From: UBA2336 sp964419145
GTDB taxonomy: Bacteria > Bacteroidota > Bacteroidia > Cytophagales > Cyclobacteriaceae
NCBI GenBank assembly: GCA_964419145.1
Contig: CAYQOM010000004.1
Span: 313,303 to 377,302 of the forward strand
Direction: 5' to 3'
Length of the DNA stretch: 64,000 nucleotides
Part shown: positions 1-8,225 of the stretch, in pieces
How positions within the stretch are numbered: position 1 is the first letter of the stretch
How the letters are laid out: each line of letters begins with the position of its first letter
Notes under the pieces: generated by a model
The model's database searches: none
What the model was told of the DNA's origin: nothing
What the model saw: only the letters and a program-made list of their open reading frames with translations
Program-made: the position numbers and the translations under genes

Positions 1-2174
1 CCCTCCACTTTCTCCACGATGATGTCGGATGCACCTTCTACATCCCGGATTAAGCGTTCAATTTCTTTTGCCTTGCTGGCGAGAACTGATAAATCTTCTC
101 CAAAAATCTTAATGGCAAGATCGGCCCGCACTCCGGTAATCAATTCATTAAAACGCATTTCAATCGGTTGGGTAAACTCGTATTCGATACCGGGCAATAC
201 ACTCAACGCATCCTTGAATTTATCGGCAAGCTCATCCTTGTCGGATGCAGTTGTCCATTCCTTTCTTGGTTTGAGTTTGATGATCACATCTGTTTCCTCC
301 ATCGACATCGGGTCGGTAGGAATTTCGGCAGCACCAATGCGAGTCACCACTTTATCCACTTCCGGAAACTGCTGGAGAATTTTCTCCATCTCCGTAATCA
401 GGTCGATGGTTCTGCTTAACGTGGTTCCTGTTTTCAACACGGGTTGAATCACAAAATCACCTTCATCGAGTGTGGGCACAAACTCACCACCCATATTTTT
501 GAACAAGATGCCGGTGCCTACCAACATGCCTACAGCAATTCCCAATACAATTTTTTTCTGATTCAATGCCCATAGTAATGTCGGTTGATGGAGTCGCTCA
601 ATCCAGCCCATCAACCGCTTGGAGAGAGTCTGCCGTCCTTCCGGTGCCGGTTTCAAAAAAAGTGCAGAAACTACCGGCACATAGGTGAAACACATGATGA
701 TGGCACCAACCAGGGCAAAAGAAAAGGTAAGCGCCATGGGCCTGAACATCTTTCCTTCAACTCCGGATAACGAAAGAATGGGAATAAACACCAACACGAT
801 AATCAACTGCCCGAATAGGGCAGACTGCATCATTTTGGTGGCTCCGCCAATGGTAATCTTATCCTTAACTTGTTGAATTTCATTTTTTGGCAACCCGACT
901 AATTTGCCTTGTTGTGCCGTAATCTGAAATGCGATAAACTCTACAATAATCACTGCTCCATCGATGATGATACCAAAGTCGATAGCTCCCAGACTCATCA
1001 GGTTGGCATCTACACCAAACAGGTACATCATGCTCAAGGCAAATAGAAGGGAAAGCGGAATAATGGATGCGACCACCAATCCCGAACGGAAATTGCCAAG
1101 TAAAAGCACCACCACAAACACTACAATCAGGCAACCGAGCACCAGGTTTTCGGTGATGGTAAACGTTGTGCGTGCTATCAGTTCACTTCGATCCACAATC
1201 GGATTAATGAATACACCTTCAGGCAATGTTTTTTCAATTTGTGCAATACGCTCCTTTACCTTCTCAATCACCAGTCCGGAATTTGCATCCTTCAGCATCA
1301 TGATCTGGCCCATTACTTTTTCGCCCTGACCATTTGCGGTAATCGCACCAAAACGAATGGCGTGACCAAAGCCTACCGTTGCCACATCCTTCACCAACAC
1401 TGGCACACCCTGGCGCACTGTAACCACCATGTTTCCGATATCTTCCAGGGATTTTGCAAGGCCTTCCCCTCGGATGAAGTAACTTTCATTTGTCTTTTCA
1501 ATGTACCCGCCACCGGCCACGCTGTTGTTGGTTTGCATCGCACGATAAACATCGTGCACGGTTAAATTCATGGACCGTAATCGCTCAGGTGTAATGGCTA
1601 CTTCATATTCTTTCAAAAATCCGCCCCAGGTATTTACTTCCACTACTCCGTAAATACCGGAAAGCTGCCTGCGCACCACCCAATCCTGAAGTGTGCGTAA
1701 ATCGGTTAATGAGTATTTCGATTCGTATCCGGGCTTAACATCCAATACATATTGATAGATTTCTCCTAACCCCGTGGTGATAGGCCCCATGGTTGGTGTA
1801 CCAAACCCTTGCGGAATTTTTTCAGAGGCGATTTTTATTTTCTCGGCAATGAGTTGGCGTGGCAGGTACGTACCCATATTATCGTTGAACACAATGGTTA
1901 CCACCGACAATCCGAATTTTGAAACGGAACGAATCTCCTGCACACCGGGCAGGTTGGCCATTTCCAACTCAACCGGATAGGTGATGAACTGTTCAATCTC
2001 TTCGGTAGCAAGGTTTCGCGATACCGTGATAACCTGAACCTGGTTATTGGTGATATCGGGTACCGCTCCTATGGGGATATTGAATAGCGAATAAAAGCCA
2101 AAACCCACCATGATGGCGGTGAACAACAACACAATCAGTTTATGACGGACACTGAACGAAATGATTTTCTCCAC
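1..2174 (-). CDS. czcA: CzcA-type heavy-metal efflux RND pump, partial
   Basis: Inner-membrane, proton-driven component of a tripartite metal exporter (HME-RND, CzcA/CusA family). The window edge cuts it, leaving about 724 N-terminal residues of a family that usually exceeds 1,000. Visible are TM1 (about residues 12-30), the first periplasmic half, and in TM4 the pattern D399-F-G, D405, E412. In the established HME-RND classification that pattern marks the zinc/cobalt/cadmium (CzcA) subgroup rather than the copper/silver pumps. There is no in-frame ATG; I chose GTG at 2174, with TTG at 2180 as an alternative. It follows the sensor kinase by 38 bases with a phased operator in between, so it is probably the target of that two-component system. 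The exact metal is inference. Confidence 0.9.
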   Translation of the reverse strand, partial: MEKIISFSVRHKLIVLLFTAIMVGFGFYSLFNIPIGAVPDITNNQVQVITVSRNLATEEIEQFITYPVELEMANLPGVQEIRSVSKFGLSVVTIVFNDNMGTYLPRQLIAEKIKIASEKIPQGFGTPTMGPITTGLGEIYQYVLDVKPGYESKYSLTDLRTLQDWVVRRQLSGIYGVVEVNTWGGFLKEYEVAITPERLRSMNLTVHDVYRAMQTNNSVAGGGYIEKTNESYFIRGEGLAKSLEDIGNMVVTVRQGVPVLVKDVATVGFGHAIRFGAITANGQGEKVMGQIMMLKDANSGLVIEKVKERIAQIEKTLPEGVFINPIVDRSELIARTTFTITENLVLGCLIVVFVVVLLLGNFRSGLVVASIIPLSLLFALSMMYLFGVDANLMSLGAIDFGIIIDGAVIIVEFIAFQITAQQGKLVGLPKNEIQQVKDKITIGGATKMMQSALFGQLIIVLVFIPILSLSGVEGKMFRPMALTFSFALVGAIIMCFTYVPVVSALFLKPAPEGRQTLSKRLMGWIERLHQPTLLWALNQKKIVLGIAVGMLVGTGILFKNMGGEFVPTLDEGDFVIQPVLKTGTTLSRTIDLITEMEKILQQFPEVDKVVTRIGAAEIPTDPMSMEETDVIIKLKPRKEWTTASDKDELADKFKDALSVLPGIEYEFTQPIEMRFNELITGVRADLAIKIFGEDLSVLASKAKEIERLIRDVEGASDIIVEKVE

Positions 2175-2200
2175 ATGCAATGATTTGCCGTGAATGTATA

Positions 2201-2228
2201 CTTAGGCTTTTCTTAAGATTGGCTTAAG
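2201..2228 (-). promoter_or_regulatory. phased CTTARG operator upstream of the efflux pump
   Basis: Read on the minus strand, the half-sites CTTAAG, CTTAAG and CCTAAG begin exactly 11 bases apart (plus-strand blocks 2223-2228, 2212-2217, 2201-2206). The first two form CTTAAG-N5-CTTAAG, the published form of the PmrA/QseB-type box for OmpR-family regulators. The array covers the last codons of the sensor kinase and ends 27 bases before the pump's start. The same 17-base core recurs before the regulator gene at 4280-4296, so the adjacent response regulator is the likely binder. Confidence 0.72.
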
Positions 2229-3572
2229 AAGGTAAGTGTAAAGGAGGAACCCTTATTCACTTCGCTGGAAACGGTAATTTCAATTCCCAACTGATCGCAA
2301 GCCTTTTGCACTAACGATAAACCCAAACCGGTTCCCTTGATCGTTTTGTGCTCCAGGGCCGCGGATCGGTAAAACGGCTGAAAAATACGGTGCAGATCTT
2401 CTTCGCGAATACCAATTCCTGAATCGCGGACGGAAAGGGTTAATGCAGGTTGCTCTTCCACTACAACCTGAACGTTATGATTGTGTGAGGAATATTTAAC
2501 AGCATTTGATAGCAAATTATCCAATATCACTTCCAACAACCCGGGATCGGTTTGAAGCACAANNNNNNNNNNCATTGTCTGACCAGGTTCTCTTTTGGCG
2601 TTGAATCAGATCAAACAAGAATTGCTTTAGCACAACCGATTCCTTAACCGGTGACTTACCCGGATGATCGAACCGCGCCAATGTGAGCAATTGCTCAACG
2701 ATAAGGTGCATGCGGTCAATTTCCTTGATGCTCAATTCAATCTTCTCCACATACTCTTCGGAGGTTCTCGGCTTACGCAGCAACACCTCAAGCGTACCGC
2801 GCAAAACCGAAAGCGGTGTTCGCAATTCATGCGAGGCATCAGCCGTAAATTGCTTCTCGCGCTCCATGGCCGATTCGATGCGCATTAACAATTGGTTGAT
2901 GGAGGAGGTGAGTTGAAAAAGTTCATCGCGCTGATCGGGTAAGGGAATGCGCTCGCTCAGGTTACTTTCTGTAATGCGGTTGGTGGTTTGTAAAATCGTG
3001 GTAACCGGTTTAATGCTTTTGCCGGCCAGCCAACGTGTCACACCAAACAAAATCAGCAATACAATTGGATAAAGCACCAATAACCATCGTTGCAAAGCAG
3101 AAACAAGCTGATGTGCGTTCTCGCTCGAAACTGCCGTTACAATATATCCCACAACCTTTCCTCTATCTACAATAGGAATTTGTCGTTGCCGGATGCGCTT
3201 GCCGTTCAACACATGATCCTGATCTACCGGGCCGGTTACGCCCGACTGAAAAATGAGTGTCCCTTCTTTCAGGTTAGGCGAACGATCCTGCACGTTACCC
3301 GTTGCATCGGTGAGTTGAATAAAAATTGGGTTCACTTCCACTTCACGGTGCTCACGTTCCTGCATTTCGGTCTTGTTGATAAACTTCATCCGGCCACCTT
3401 CAATCATAATTTCCTTCTCGTGCCGAACAGCTTCGTAGTTCAGGGTATATTCAAGATCGGCATATACCTGGTTGCGCACCATAAAAAAAATAAAGGCAAA
3501 CACCACCGCCACCAACAAAGCTGTGGCAATGAGAAAAAACGAAGCGATCCGGTTTTTAAATGATACGTTCAT
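2213..3572 (-). CDS. sensor histidine kinase, interrupted by an assembly gap
   Basis: Membrane sensor kinase partnered with the response regulator upstream. In order: TM1 (about 8-31), a periplasmic sensor stretch, TM2 (about 163-180), HAMP linker (about 183-235) and the phosphoacceptor box SHELRTP with H248. Ten Ns (2563-2572) fall between the dimerisation domain and the ATP-binding N-box (DNLLSNAVKYSS); G1 (DSGIGI) and G2 (GTGLGLSL) follow. The two flanks are in different frames, so the Ns are a placeholder of the wrong length; by family alignment perhaps 20-30 residues are hidden. The ATG overlaps the regulator's stop by 4 bases (ATGA). A metal signal is inferred from the neighbouring pump only. 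Confidence 0.88.
2563..2572. other. assembly gap (10 N)
   Basis: Ten Ns lie inside the sensor kinase gene. The reading frame before and after differs by one base, which a true 10-base gap in an intact kinase would not give, so the gap length is nominal. Missing sequence should encode the link between the DHp domain and the N-box. Confidence 0.98.
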
Positions 3573-4234
3573 TGGTCATTTGCCATATACCCCACACCAC
3601 GAATGGTTTGAATGTAATCTTCATCGCGGGTTAAATTCAATTTCTTACGCAGCGCGTTAATATACACATCAATTACTCCTGAATCGTGATCGGCATCATG
3701 TCCCCACACAGCATCCAGTATGCGGTTTCGCTTGCACACTTTTCCCTTATTACGAAGAAGAAATTCCAGTAACGAAAATTCCTTTTGCGTTAACGAAACT
3801 TCTGTACCCTTATTCATCACTTTGTGCGTTTCCACGTTAAGTGAAACCGTACCAAGCGTAAACACGGGTGACACGGAAGTTGACCTGAGTTGTACACGAA
3901 TACGCTCAAGCAATTCCTCAAAATGAAAAGGCTTTCGGATATAGTCGTTGGCTCCTGCCTGTAAACCATATATCGCATCCTGAACGGTATCGCGGGCGGT
4001 GAGAAAAATAATCGGAGTGGTTTTGTTATCCTTTCTATAAGCCTTACAAACCTCAATGCCCGTAAGCCCGGGAAGCATCCAATCGACAAGCAACAAATCG
4101 AAATGCCCGGTTAATGCCTTTTCTAATCCACTATTTCCATCATGCGCCAACTCAACCTCAAAGCCCTCTTCTTCAAGCCCCTGTTTCAAAAAACTGGTTA
4201 TACCCACTTCATCTTCAATTACAAGAATGCGCAT
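3569..4234 (-). CDS. OmpR/PhoB-family response regulator
   Basis: DNA-binding response regulator of 221 residues, normal for the family. The receiver domain (about 1-115) shows the acidic pocket E7-D8, phosphoacceptor D51, T79 and K101 (KPF). The C-terminal winged helix (about 125-220) ends with the usual TIRGVGY motif. It is translationally coupled to the kinase by an ATGA overlap. A four-fold CTTARG array and a TAnnTTTG element sit directly upstream, suggesting autoregulation and control of the pump gene, as is usual for metal-responsive two-component systems. The signal is not visible in the sequence. Confidence 0.93.
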   Translation of the reverse strand: MRILVIEDEVGITSFLKQGLEEEGFEVELAHDGNSGLEKALTGHFDLLLVDWMLPGLTGIEVCKAYRKDNKTTPIIFLTARDTVQDAIYGLQAGANDYIRKPFHFEELLERIRVQLRSTSVSPVFTLGTVSLNVETHKVMNKGTEVSLTQKEFSLLEFLLRNKGKVCKRNRILDAVWGHDADHDSGVIDVYINALRKKLNLTRDEDYIQTIRGVGYMANDQ

Positions 4235-4238
4235 ACAG

Positions 4239-4246
4239 CAAAATTA
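4239..4246 (-). promoter_or_regulatory. TAATTTTG promoter -7 element of the regulator gene
   Basis: The minus strand reads TAATTTTG, an exact match to the Bacteroidota -7 consensus TAnnTTTG. It lies 4 bases before the ATG at 4234, so transcription would begin at or close to the start codon, giving a leaderless or nearly leaderless message. The phased operator immediately upstream is well placed to act on it. Confidence 0.55.
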
Positions 4247-4257
4247 AGCATAAACAC

Positions 4258-4296
4258 CTTAGGGAAAACTTTACCAAAGCTTAAGATTGGCTTAAG
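4258..4296 (-). promoter_or_regulatory. phased CTTARG operator upstream of the response regulator
   Basis: On the minus strand four six-base blocks start every 11 bases: CTTAAG (4291-4296), CTTAAG (4280-4285), GTAAAG (4269-4274) and CCTAAG (4258-4263). The first 17 bases are identical to the core before the efflux pump. Helically phased direct repeats of this kind are typical of OmpR-family regulators bound in tandem, and the array ends 23 bases before the regulator's ATG. Confidence 0.75.
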
Positions 4297-4307
4297 ACGC
4301 TGACTGC

Positions 4308-4709
4308 TCAGGTGACGATGTTTTGCTTCCGAAGCAACAAGCCGGAAGCAACGAGCAATAGTCCGGCTGATACAAAAATCACGTGCAGGTAATTTACTGT
4401 TTGGATCATGATGGCCTGAACGACAATCCAGCCAATCAGGATTAATCCCATCAGGATTACTAAAAAAGAATATCGGGTTACCTGCCGAACAACGAGGTAA
4501 GCACTCACCAGGCTAAATAGACCAATAACTGTGAACAGCACAATCCCTGGAATTAGAAAATCAGTAAAGGGCGAGTACTCCAACAGGCCTGTCGTCATAC
4601 CCAGCGATGAGCCATCCGGTGAGGTGATCAGCATCCATCCACCAAAGCAAGCCGAGATTCCGTTAAAGATCAAAATTAGCACCGCCAATATGTGGGCCGA
4701 CTTTTTCAT
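4308..4709 (-). CDS. four-helix membrane protein of unknown function
   Basis: A 133-residue hydrophobic protein with four predicted membrane helices (about 5-27, 50-72, 80-100, 107-126) and a short basic C-terminus. I do not recognise a named family. Its ATG overlaps the stop of the upstream flavodoxin-like gene by 4 bases (TCAT on the plus strand), so the two are co-translated and may work together at the membrane. It ends just before the operator of the two-component system. Confidence 0.8.
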   Translation of the reverse strand: MKKSAHILAVLILIFNGISACFGGWMLITSPDGSSLGMTTGLLEYSPFTDFLIPGIVLFTVIGLFSLVSAYLVVRQVTRYSFLVILMGLILIGWIVVQAIMIQTVNYLHVIFVSAGLLLVASGLLLRKQNIVT

Positions 4710-5176
4710 CGCATGGCCTTGGCAAATTTTTCAATGGCTTCATAATCAATGGCCGACCGCGACTTATTCTCCTTGGCGATCATGCGCGTCATAAATCTTT
4801 CCAAAAAGTTCATTTTTTCGAAGAGCAATTCTCCACCGAATAAACCATGGGCTGTTGCATGCGTTCGTAACTCGGGTGAAAACGCATTCTCAAATTCCTG
4901 CTGCGCCATGTCTTTGTTCATAAAACATAAGAACAGTCCGAGTTTCTTGTTTAGCAACTCAGTTTTGTGTGTTTCACAGAAATTTTTTACCCGGCCTTGA
5001 ATCTTACCGATGTGAATGGACCCACCAACAATGATACACTCATAAGATTGGATATCCGGCTCATGGTTTTCATCCAGGTTAACACTTGTTGCATGCTCAC
5101 CCATTAAGGATAATAATCGCTCAACCACTTTCCGGGTAGTACCATGATGCGTCATGTATACGATGAGCGTTTTCAT
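4706..5176 (-). CDS. flavodoxin-domain protein (HemG-like)
   Basis: Flavodoxin-fold protein of about 156 residues. The N-terminal MKTLIVYMTHHGTTRKV is the FMN phosphate-binding loop, and the segment around IIVGGSIHIGKIQG is the second flavin-binding loop. The size and sequence pattern resemble menaquinone-dependent protoporphyrinogen oxidase (HemG) and other flavodoxin_5 proteins, but haem synthesis cannot be inferred from this context. The ATG at 5176 places the FMN loop at the very N-terminus; a GTG at 5206 would add an unconserved leader, so I rejected it. It overlaps the downstream membrane protein gene by 4 bases. Confidence 0.82.
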   Translation of the reverse strand: MKTLIVYMTHHGTTRKVVERLLSLMGEHATSVNLDENHEPDIQSYECIIVGGSIHIGKIQGRVKNFCETHKTELLNKKLGLFLCFMNKDMAQQEFENAFSPELRTHATAHGLFGGELLFEKMNFLERFMTRMIAKENKSRSAIDYEAIEKFAKAMR

Positions 5177-5262
5177 ACGAGATTTTTCAGCGGTGAACCT
5201 AATCACCCCCGCTAAAGAAAACCATGATGCACATCAATACTGATGCTGATTCGCGTCAGGTA

Positions 5263-5634
5263 TTACGCATGCACCTGGCATGCTTCAAGCACATTCCCAT
5301 CCGGATCGAAAAAAGTGAAATACGTAACCGCATGGTCGGTGATGATTTCGCTTACCTGAACATTGCGTTGTTGGAGTGCGGCATGTGCCTCCTCCGCATT
5401 CAAAATTCTGAAGATCGGATAGGAAGCCGTTTTGCGATTGACCTCAATTTTTGAATCGGTTTGCCATAACGTAATGCTGGTTGGGCTTCCTGTATCCATA
5501 ACGGCCAGCTTCAATACCGGATCATCCCAAACCGGGGTTAGTTCCAGTTTTTCCTCATACCATTTTTTCGACAGGCTATAATCGGCAACACGAACAATTA
5601 CGGTATCAATGCCATGAAGAACTTTAGTGCTCAT
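5263..5634 (-). CDS. VOC-family (glyoxalase/dioxygenase fold) protein
   Basis: Vicinal-oxygen-chelate fold protein of 123 residues, with the usual N-terminal opening (IDTVIVRVADYSLSKKWYEE) and a C-terminal FFDPDGNVLEACQ strand carrying the conserved metal-ligand glutamate. The fold can serve as a glyoxalase, extradiol dioxygenase or resistance protein, so no substrate is assigned. ATG 5634 is preferred to the upstream codon at 5664, because it begins 2 bases after the stop of the preceding VOC gene. It is the last gene of a long leftward operon. Confidence 0.85.
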   Translation of the reverse strand: MSTKVLHGIDTVIVRVADYSLSKKWYEEKLELTPVWDDPVLKLAVMDTGSPTSITLWQTDSKIEVNRKTASYPIFRILNAEEAHAALQQRNVQVSEIITDHAVTYFTFFDPDGNVLEACQVHA

Positions 5635-5636
5635 AC

Positions 5637-6029
5637 TCAAGAGTTTGGCTGAATTAAATCCCACAGGTTTCCGTACAAATCGGAAAATACGGCTACCGTA
5701 CCATAATCCTCCACAGAGGGACCACGCACAATAACTACGTTATTTCGTTTCAGATTTTCATAATCCCGGTAAAAGTCATCGGTATGCAGAAAAAGAAACA
5801 CCCGTCCACCGGTTTGGTTACCTACACGACTCTGTTGCTCTTCAGTGGATGCTTTCGCCAGCAGAATGGAGCAGCCTGTTGAACCAGGAGGCGCTATGCG
5901 AACCCAACGCTTGGTTTCTGAAAGCGGAGTGTCTTCCAATAACCTGAAATTCAATTTCTCGGTGTAAAACTTTATGGCCTTGTCGTAGTCATCAACGATA
6001 AGACTGATGCTTGCCAATTCTTGTTTCAT
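5637..6029 (-). CDS. VOC-family protein, tandem paralogue
   Basis: Second vicinal-oxygen-chelate fold protein, 130 residues, beginning with ASISLIVDDYDKAIKFYTEKL and ending in FSDLYGNLWDLIQP. The strand pattern is that of the VOC fold, and this version resembles the uncharacterised glyoxalase-like group common in Bacteroidota. It sits 3 bases behind the secreted-protein gene and 2 bases before its paralogue, so the pair is co-transcribed and could form a heterodimer or reflect an old duplication. The substrate is unknown. Confidence 0.85.
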   Translation of the reverse strand: MKQELASISLIVDDYDKAIKFYTEKLNFRLLEDTPLSETKRWVRIAPPGSTGCSILLAKASTEEQQSRVGNQTGGRVFLFLHTDDFYRDYENLKRNNVVIVRGPSVEDYGTVAVFSDLYGNLWDLIQPNS

Positions 6030-6032
6030 AGA

Positions 6033-6647
6033 TTATTGAACCGAATTATACAGTTTTACCAATGCCGGAACTTTGGAATAGGTAATGTCGCCATATTCCT
6101 GTCGGTAACGAACAAGGTAGCGTTCCGGAAAAAAATCTTTCAACACTTCAAATAGTTTTTGCTGTTCATATGGAAGTGCTTGCAGGTAGTCAGTAACCGG
6201 CTCCTCAAGAACATACGTGAAATTATCATTACGAAAAGTCATTACTGAAACTGGCCCTCCTCCTGAATTGATCATAATCGACTGAGTGCCTCTTTTAAGA
6301 TCGCTTAAAGCGTCAATCTTTAGTAGAGTCACTTTGCCGGTAGAAATAATCTGTGCTTCGACAAACTCAAAGTAAATGTTTTCACTTGCAAATGGTGAAA
6401 AATCATACAATATCCGAAAGGTGTCTTTTTTGATGGCAAATTCATAAATAGAAGACATCTTTATTCTGATCGGTTGCGAATCTTTCTTGGTACGCCATAT
6501 TTCCAGACCTCTGCTGCCATCCATATGAGAAGTGTAGCGTTTAATAAACCCAATTATAGTGGAGTCTCTACTGACTTTAACATATCCATTTTGTCCGAAT
6601 AGGTTAAAACCAAGTAAAACCAGAATAATTAGCAATAACCAACGCAT
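6033..6647 (-). CDS. secreted protein of unknown function
   Basis: A 204-residue protein with a clear signal peptide (about residues 1-19, ending LFGQ) and a mostly beta-rich remainder. I recognise no conserved domain. It lies 4 bases downstream of the glycosyltransferase gene and 3 bases upstream of the first VOC gene in the same direction, so it is transcribed with them and acts outside the inner membrane. Confidence 0.78.
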   Translation of the reverse strand: MRWLLLIILVLLGFNLFGQNGYVKVSRDSTIIGFIKRYTSHMDGSRGLEIWRTKKDSQPIRIKMSSIYEFAIKKDTFRILYDFSPFASENIYFEFVEAQIISTGKVTLLKIDALSDLKRGTQSIMINSGGGPVSVMTFRNDNFTYVLEEPVTDYLQALPYEQQKLFEVLKDFFPERYLVRYRQEYGDITYSKVPALVKLYNSVQ

Positions 6648-6651
6648 CGAA

Positions 6652-7665
6652 TCACTGATTAGCTACCAACTTCATCTTTGAACCTGCAGGCAGTTCATCA
6701 ATGCCGGCTTTATCAATCACCAGGTAATCTTTCTTCGATAAGGATTGACGCGTTATCAACTCCGCCAGAAAGCCTGTAACAAAAAGTTGTACGCCAATAA
6801 TAAGGGCAACCAACGCGAGGTAAAAACCGGGCTGTTGAGTGATCTCGCGCTTTAACGGAATCTGAGAGAAATAAACGGAATCAATTTTATCCCAGATAAG
6901 TTTAGCGGTAAAAATGAAACCAACCAAAAAGGATAATGATCCCAGCGTTCCAAAAAAGTGCATCGGCCGTAAGGCAAAGCGGCCCACAAACATTATCGTA
7001 ACCAAATCGAGGAAGCCACGCACAAACCGTTCAAGTCCGAATTTGGTATGGCCGTATTTGCGTTCGCGATGCTCCACGACTTTCTCCCCAATTTTCTTAA
7101 AGCCTGCCCACTTGGCGATTACCGGAATGTAGCGGTGCATTTCACCGTATACAGAAATATTCTTCACCACAGCTTTATCATACGCTTTCAAACCGCAATT
7201 GAAATCGTGCAGTTTAATGCCCGACATAACCCGGGTAACGTAATTGAAAAAGCGTGAAGGGATTGTTTTCGAAATCGGGTCGTTGCGTTTTTTCTTCCAA
7301 CCCGAAACGAGTTGAAAACCTTCTTTCCGGATCATGTCGTACAGAGCCGGAATTTCATCCGGACTATCCTGTAAATCGGCATCCATAGTAATGACCACAT
7401 CACCTTGCACCGTTTGAAACGCAGTGTGTAGTGCGGCCGATTTTCCGTAATTCCGGTTAAACTTAACGCCCTTAAAACTGGCATTGCTAGCACTGATCTC
7501 CTGAATTTTTTTCCATGAGTTATCGGAGCTGCCATCATCTACAAACAGCACTTCATAAGAATAGCCGTGCGCTTTCATCACACGGCTAATCCAATCACTT
7601 AATTCCTGGAGCGATTCTTCCTCGTCCAGTACGGGAATGACTATTGATATTTGAGGATGGCTCAT
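6652..7665 (-). CDS. family 2 glycosyltransferase, DPM/GtrB-like, with C-terminal membrane anchor
   Basis: Polyprenyl-phosphate-type glycosyltransferase of 337 residues. The GT2 domain (about 1-225) shows the nucleotide-binding FVDDGSSD and the metal-binding D95-A-D97 in VVITMDADLQD. Two hydrophobic segments follow (about 235-258 and 280-310), as in GtrB/ArnC-like enzymes that load a sugar onto undecaprenyl phosphate at the inner membrane. Its start directly abuts the stop of the preceding DUF4199 gene. In the same operon are two DUF4199 membrane proteins, which could assist at the membrane; that is inference. Confidence 0.9.
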   Translation of the reverse strand: MSHPQISIVIPVLDEEESLQELSDWISRVMKAHGYSYEVLFVDDGSSDNSWKKIQEISASNASFKGVKFNRNYGKSAALHTAFQTVQGDVVITMDADLQDSPDEIPALYDMIRKEGFQLVSGWKKKRNDPISKTIPSRFFNYVTRVMSGIKLHDFNCGLKAYDKAVVKNISVYGEMHRYIPVIAKWAGFKKIGEKVVEHRERKYGHTKFGLERFVRGFLDLVTIMFVGRFALRPMHFFGTLGSLSFLVGFIFTAKLIWDKIDSVYFSQIPLKREITQQPGFYLALVALIIGVQLFVTGFLAELITRQSLSKKDYLVIDKAGIDELPAGSKMKLVANQ

Positions 7666-8220
7666 TTACATCATTTCCGGCTGGTTTTTCTTAACAATAA
7701 GGCCGGTAATGAGCGACAATATAGCATACCAGATTAATCCGGTAAAATAATTCTTAAGTAAGCCAAATGTGGAGAAGTTATTAGGCATATCCTCTCGCAT
7801 CTTATCAATGGCTTCATCAATGGATTCCTGTGGTGCACCAAATCGCTGCATCATGGATTCAGTATTACTAATAATAGCCTCAGTTAAATTTTCAGCCAGA
7901 CTTGGGTCTATCACCTTGTACAATAAAAGGTTAAACAAAGTAGTGACAATACCACCAATGGCAAACACAGCAAAACCATGAAGAAATGCTTTTCCAAATG
8001 GAATGTATCCGCCTATTTCATTTCGATAATTGATCCCGGCATAGGTCACAAAAACCAAGCCTACCACAAGCATGATACCTAAAAAGCTAAAACCAGCCAT
8101 CATAGTATAATCAATGGCGTAGATCAGCATGACAACAACAATGCTGATACCAGCTAAAATTCCGCCCCATTTGAGGGCGTGATTCATTAACGTAGTTGAA
8201 GGTGTTGCATTTTCTTCCAT
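7666..8220 (-). CDS. DUF4199 membrane protein
   Basis: Integral membrane protein of 184 residues with four predicted helices (about 15-33, 36-56, 75-95, 150-172) and a soluble stretch around 100-145, the layout of the Bacteroidota DUF4199 family. No biochemical role is established for the family. It is the second of two tandem, diverged DUF4199 genes between the dihydroorotase-like gene and the glycosyltransferase, with 5 bases before it and none after it. Confidence 0.85.
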   Translation of the reverse strand: MEENATPSTTLMNHALKWGGILAGISIVVVMLIYAIDYTMMAGFSFLGIMLVVGLVFVTYAGINYRNEIGGYIPFGKAFLHGFAVFAIGGIVTTLFNLLLYKVIDPSLAENLTEAIISNTESMMQRFGAPQESIDEAIDKMREDMPNNFSTFGLLKNYFTGLIWYAILSLITGLIVKKNQPEMM

Positions 8221-8225
8221 AACAT

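Noticed and set aside
880..1329. Open frames within the pump region on both strands
   Set aside because: They lie inside the continuous CzcA frame and encode no recognisable product.
5200..5262. Possible promoter or hairpin between flavodoxin-like and VOC genes
   Set aside because: Only short, weak pairing and no consensus elements were seen.
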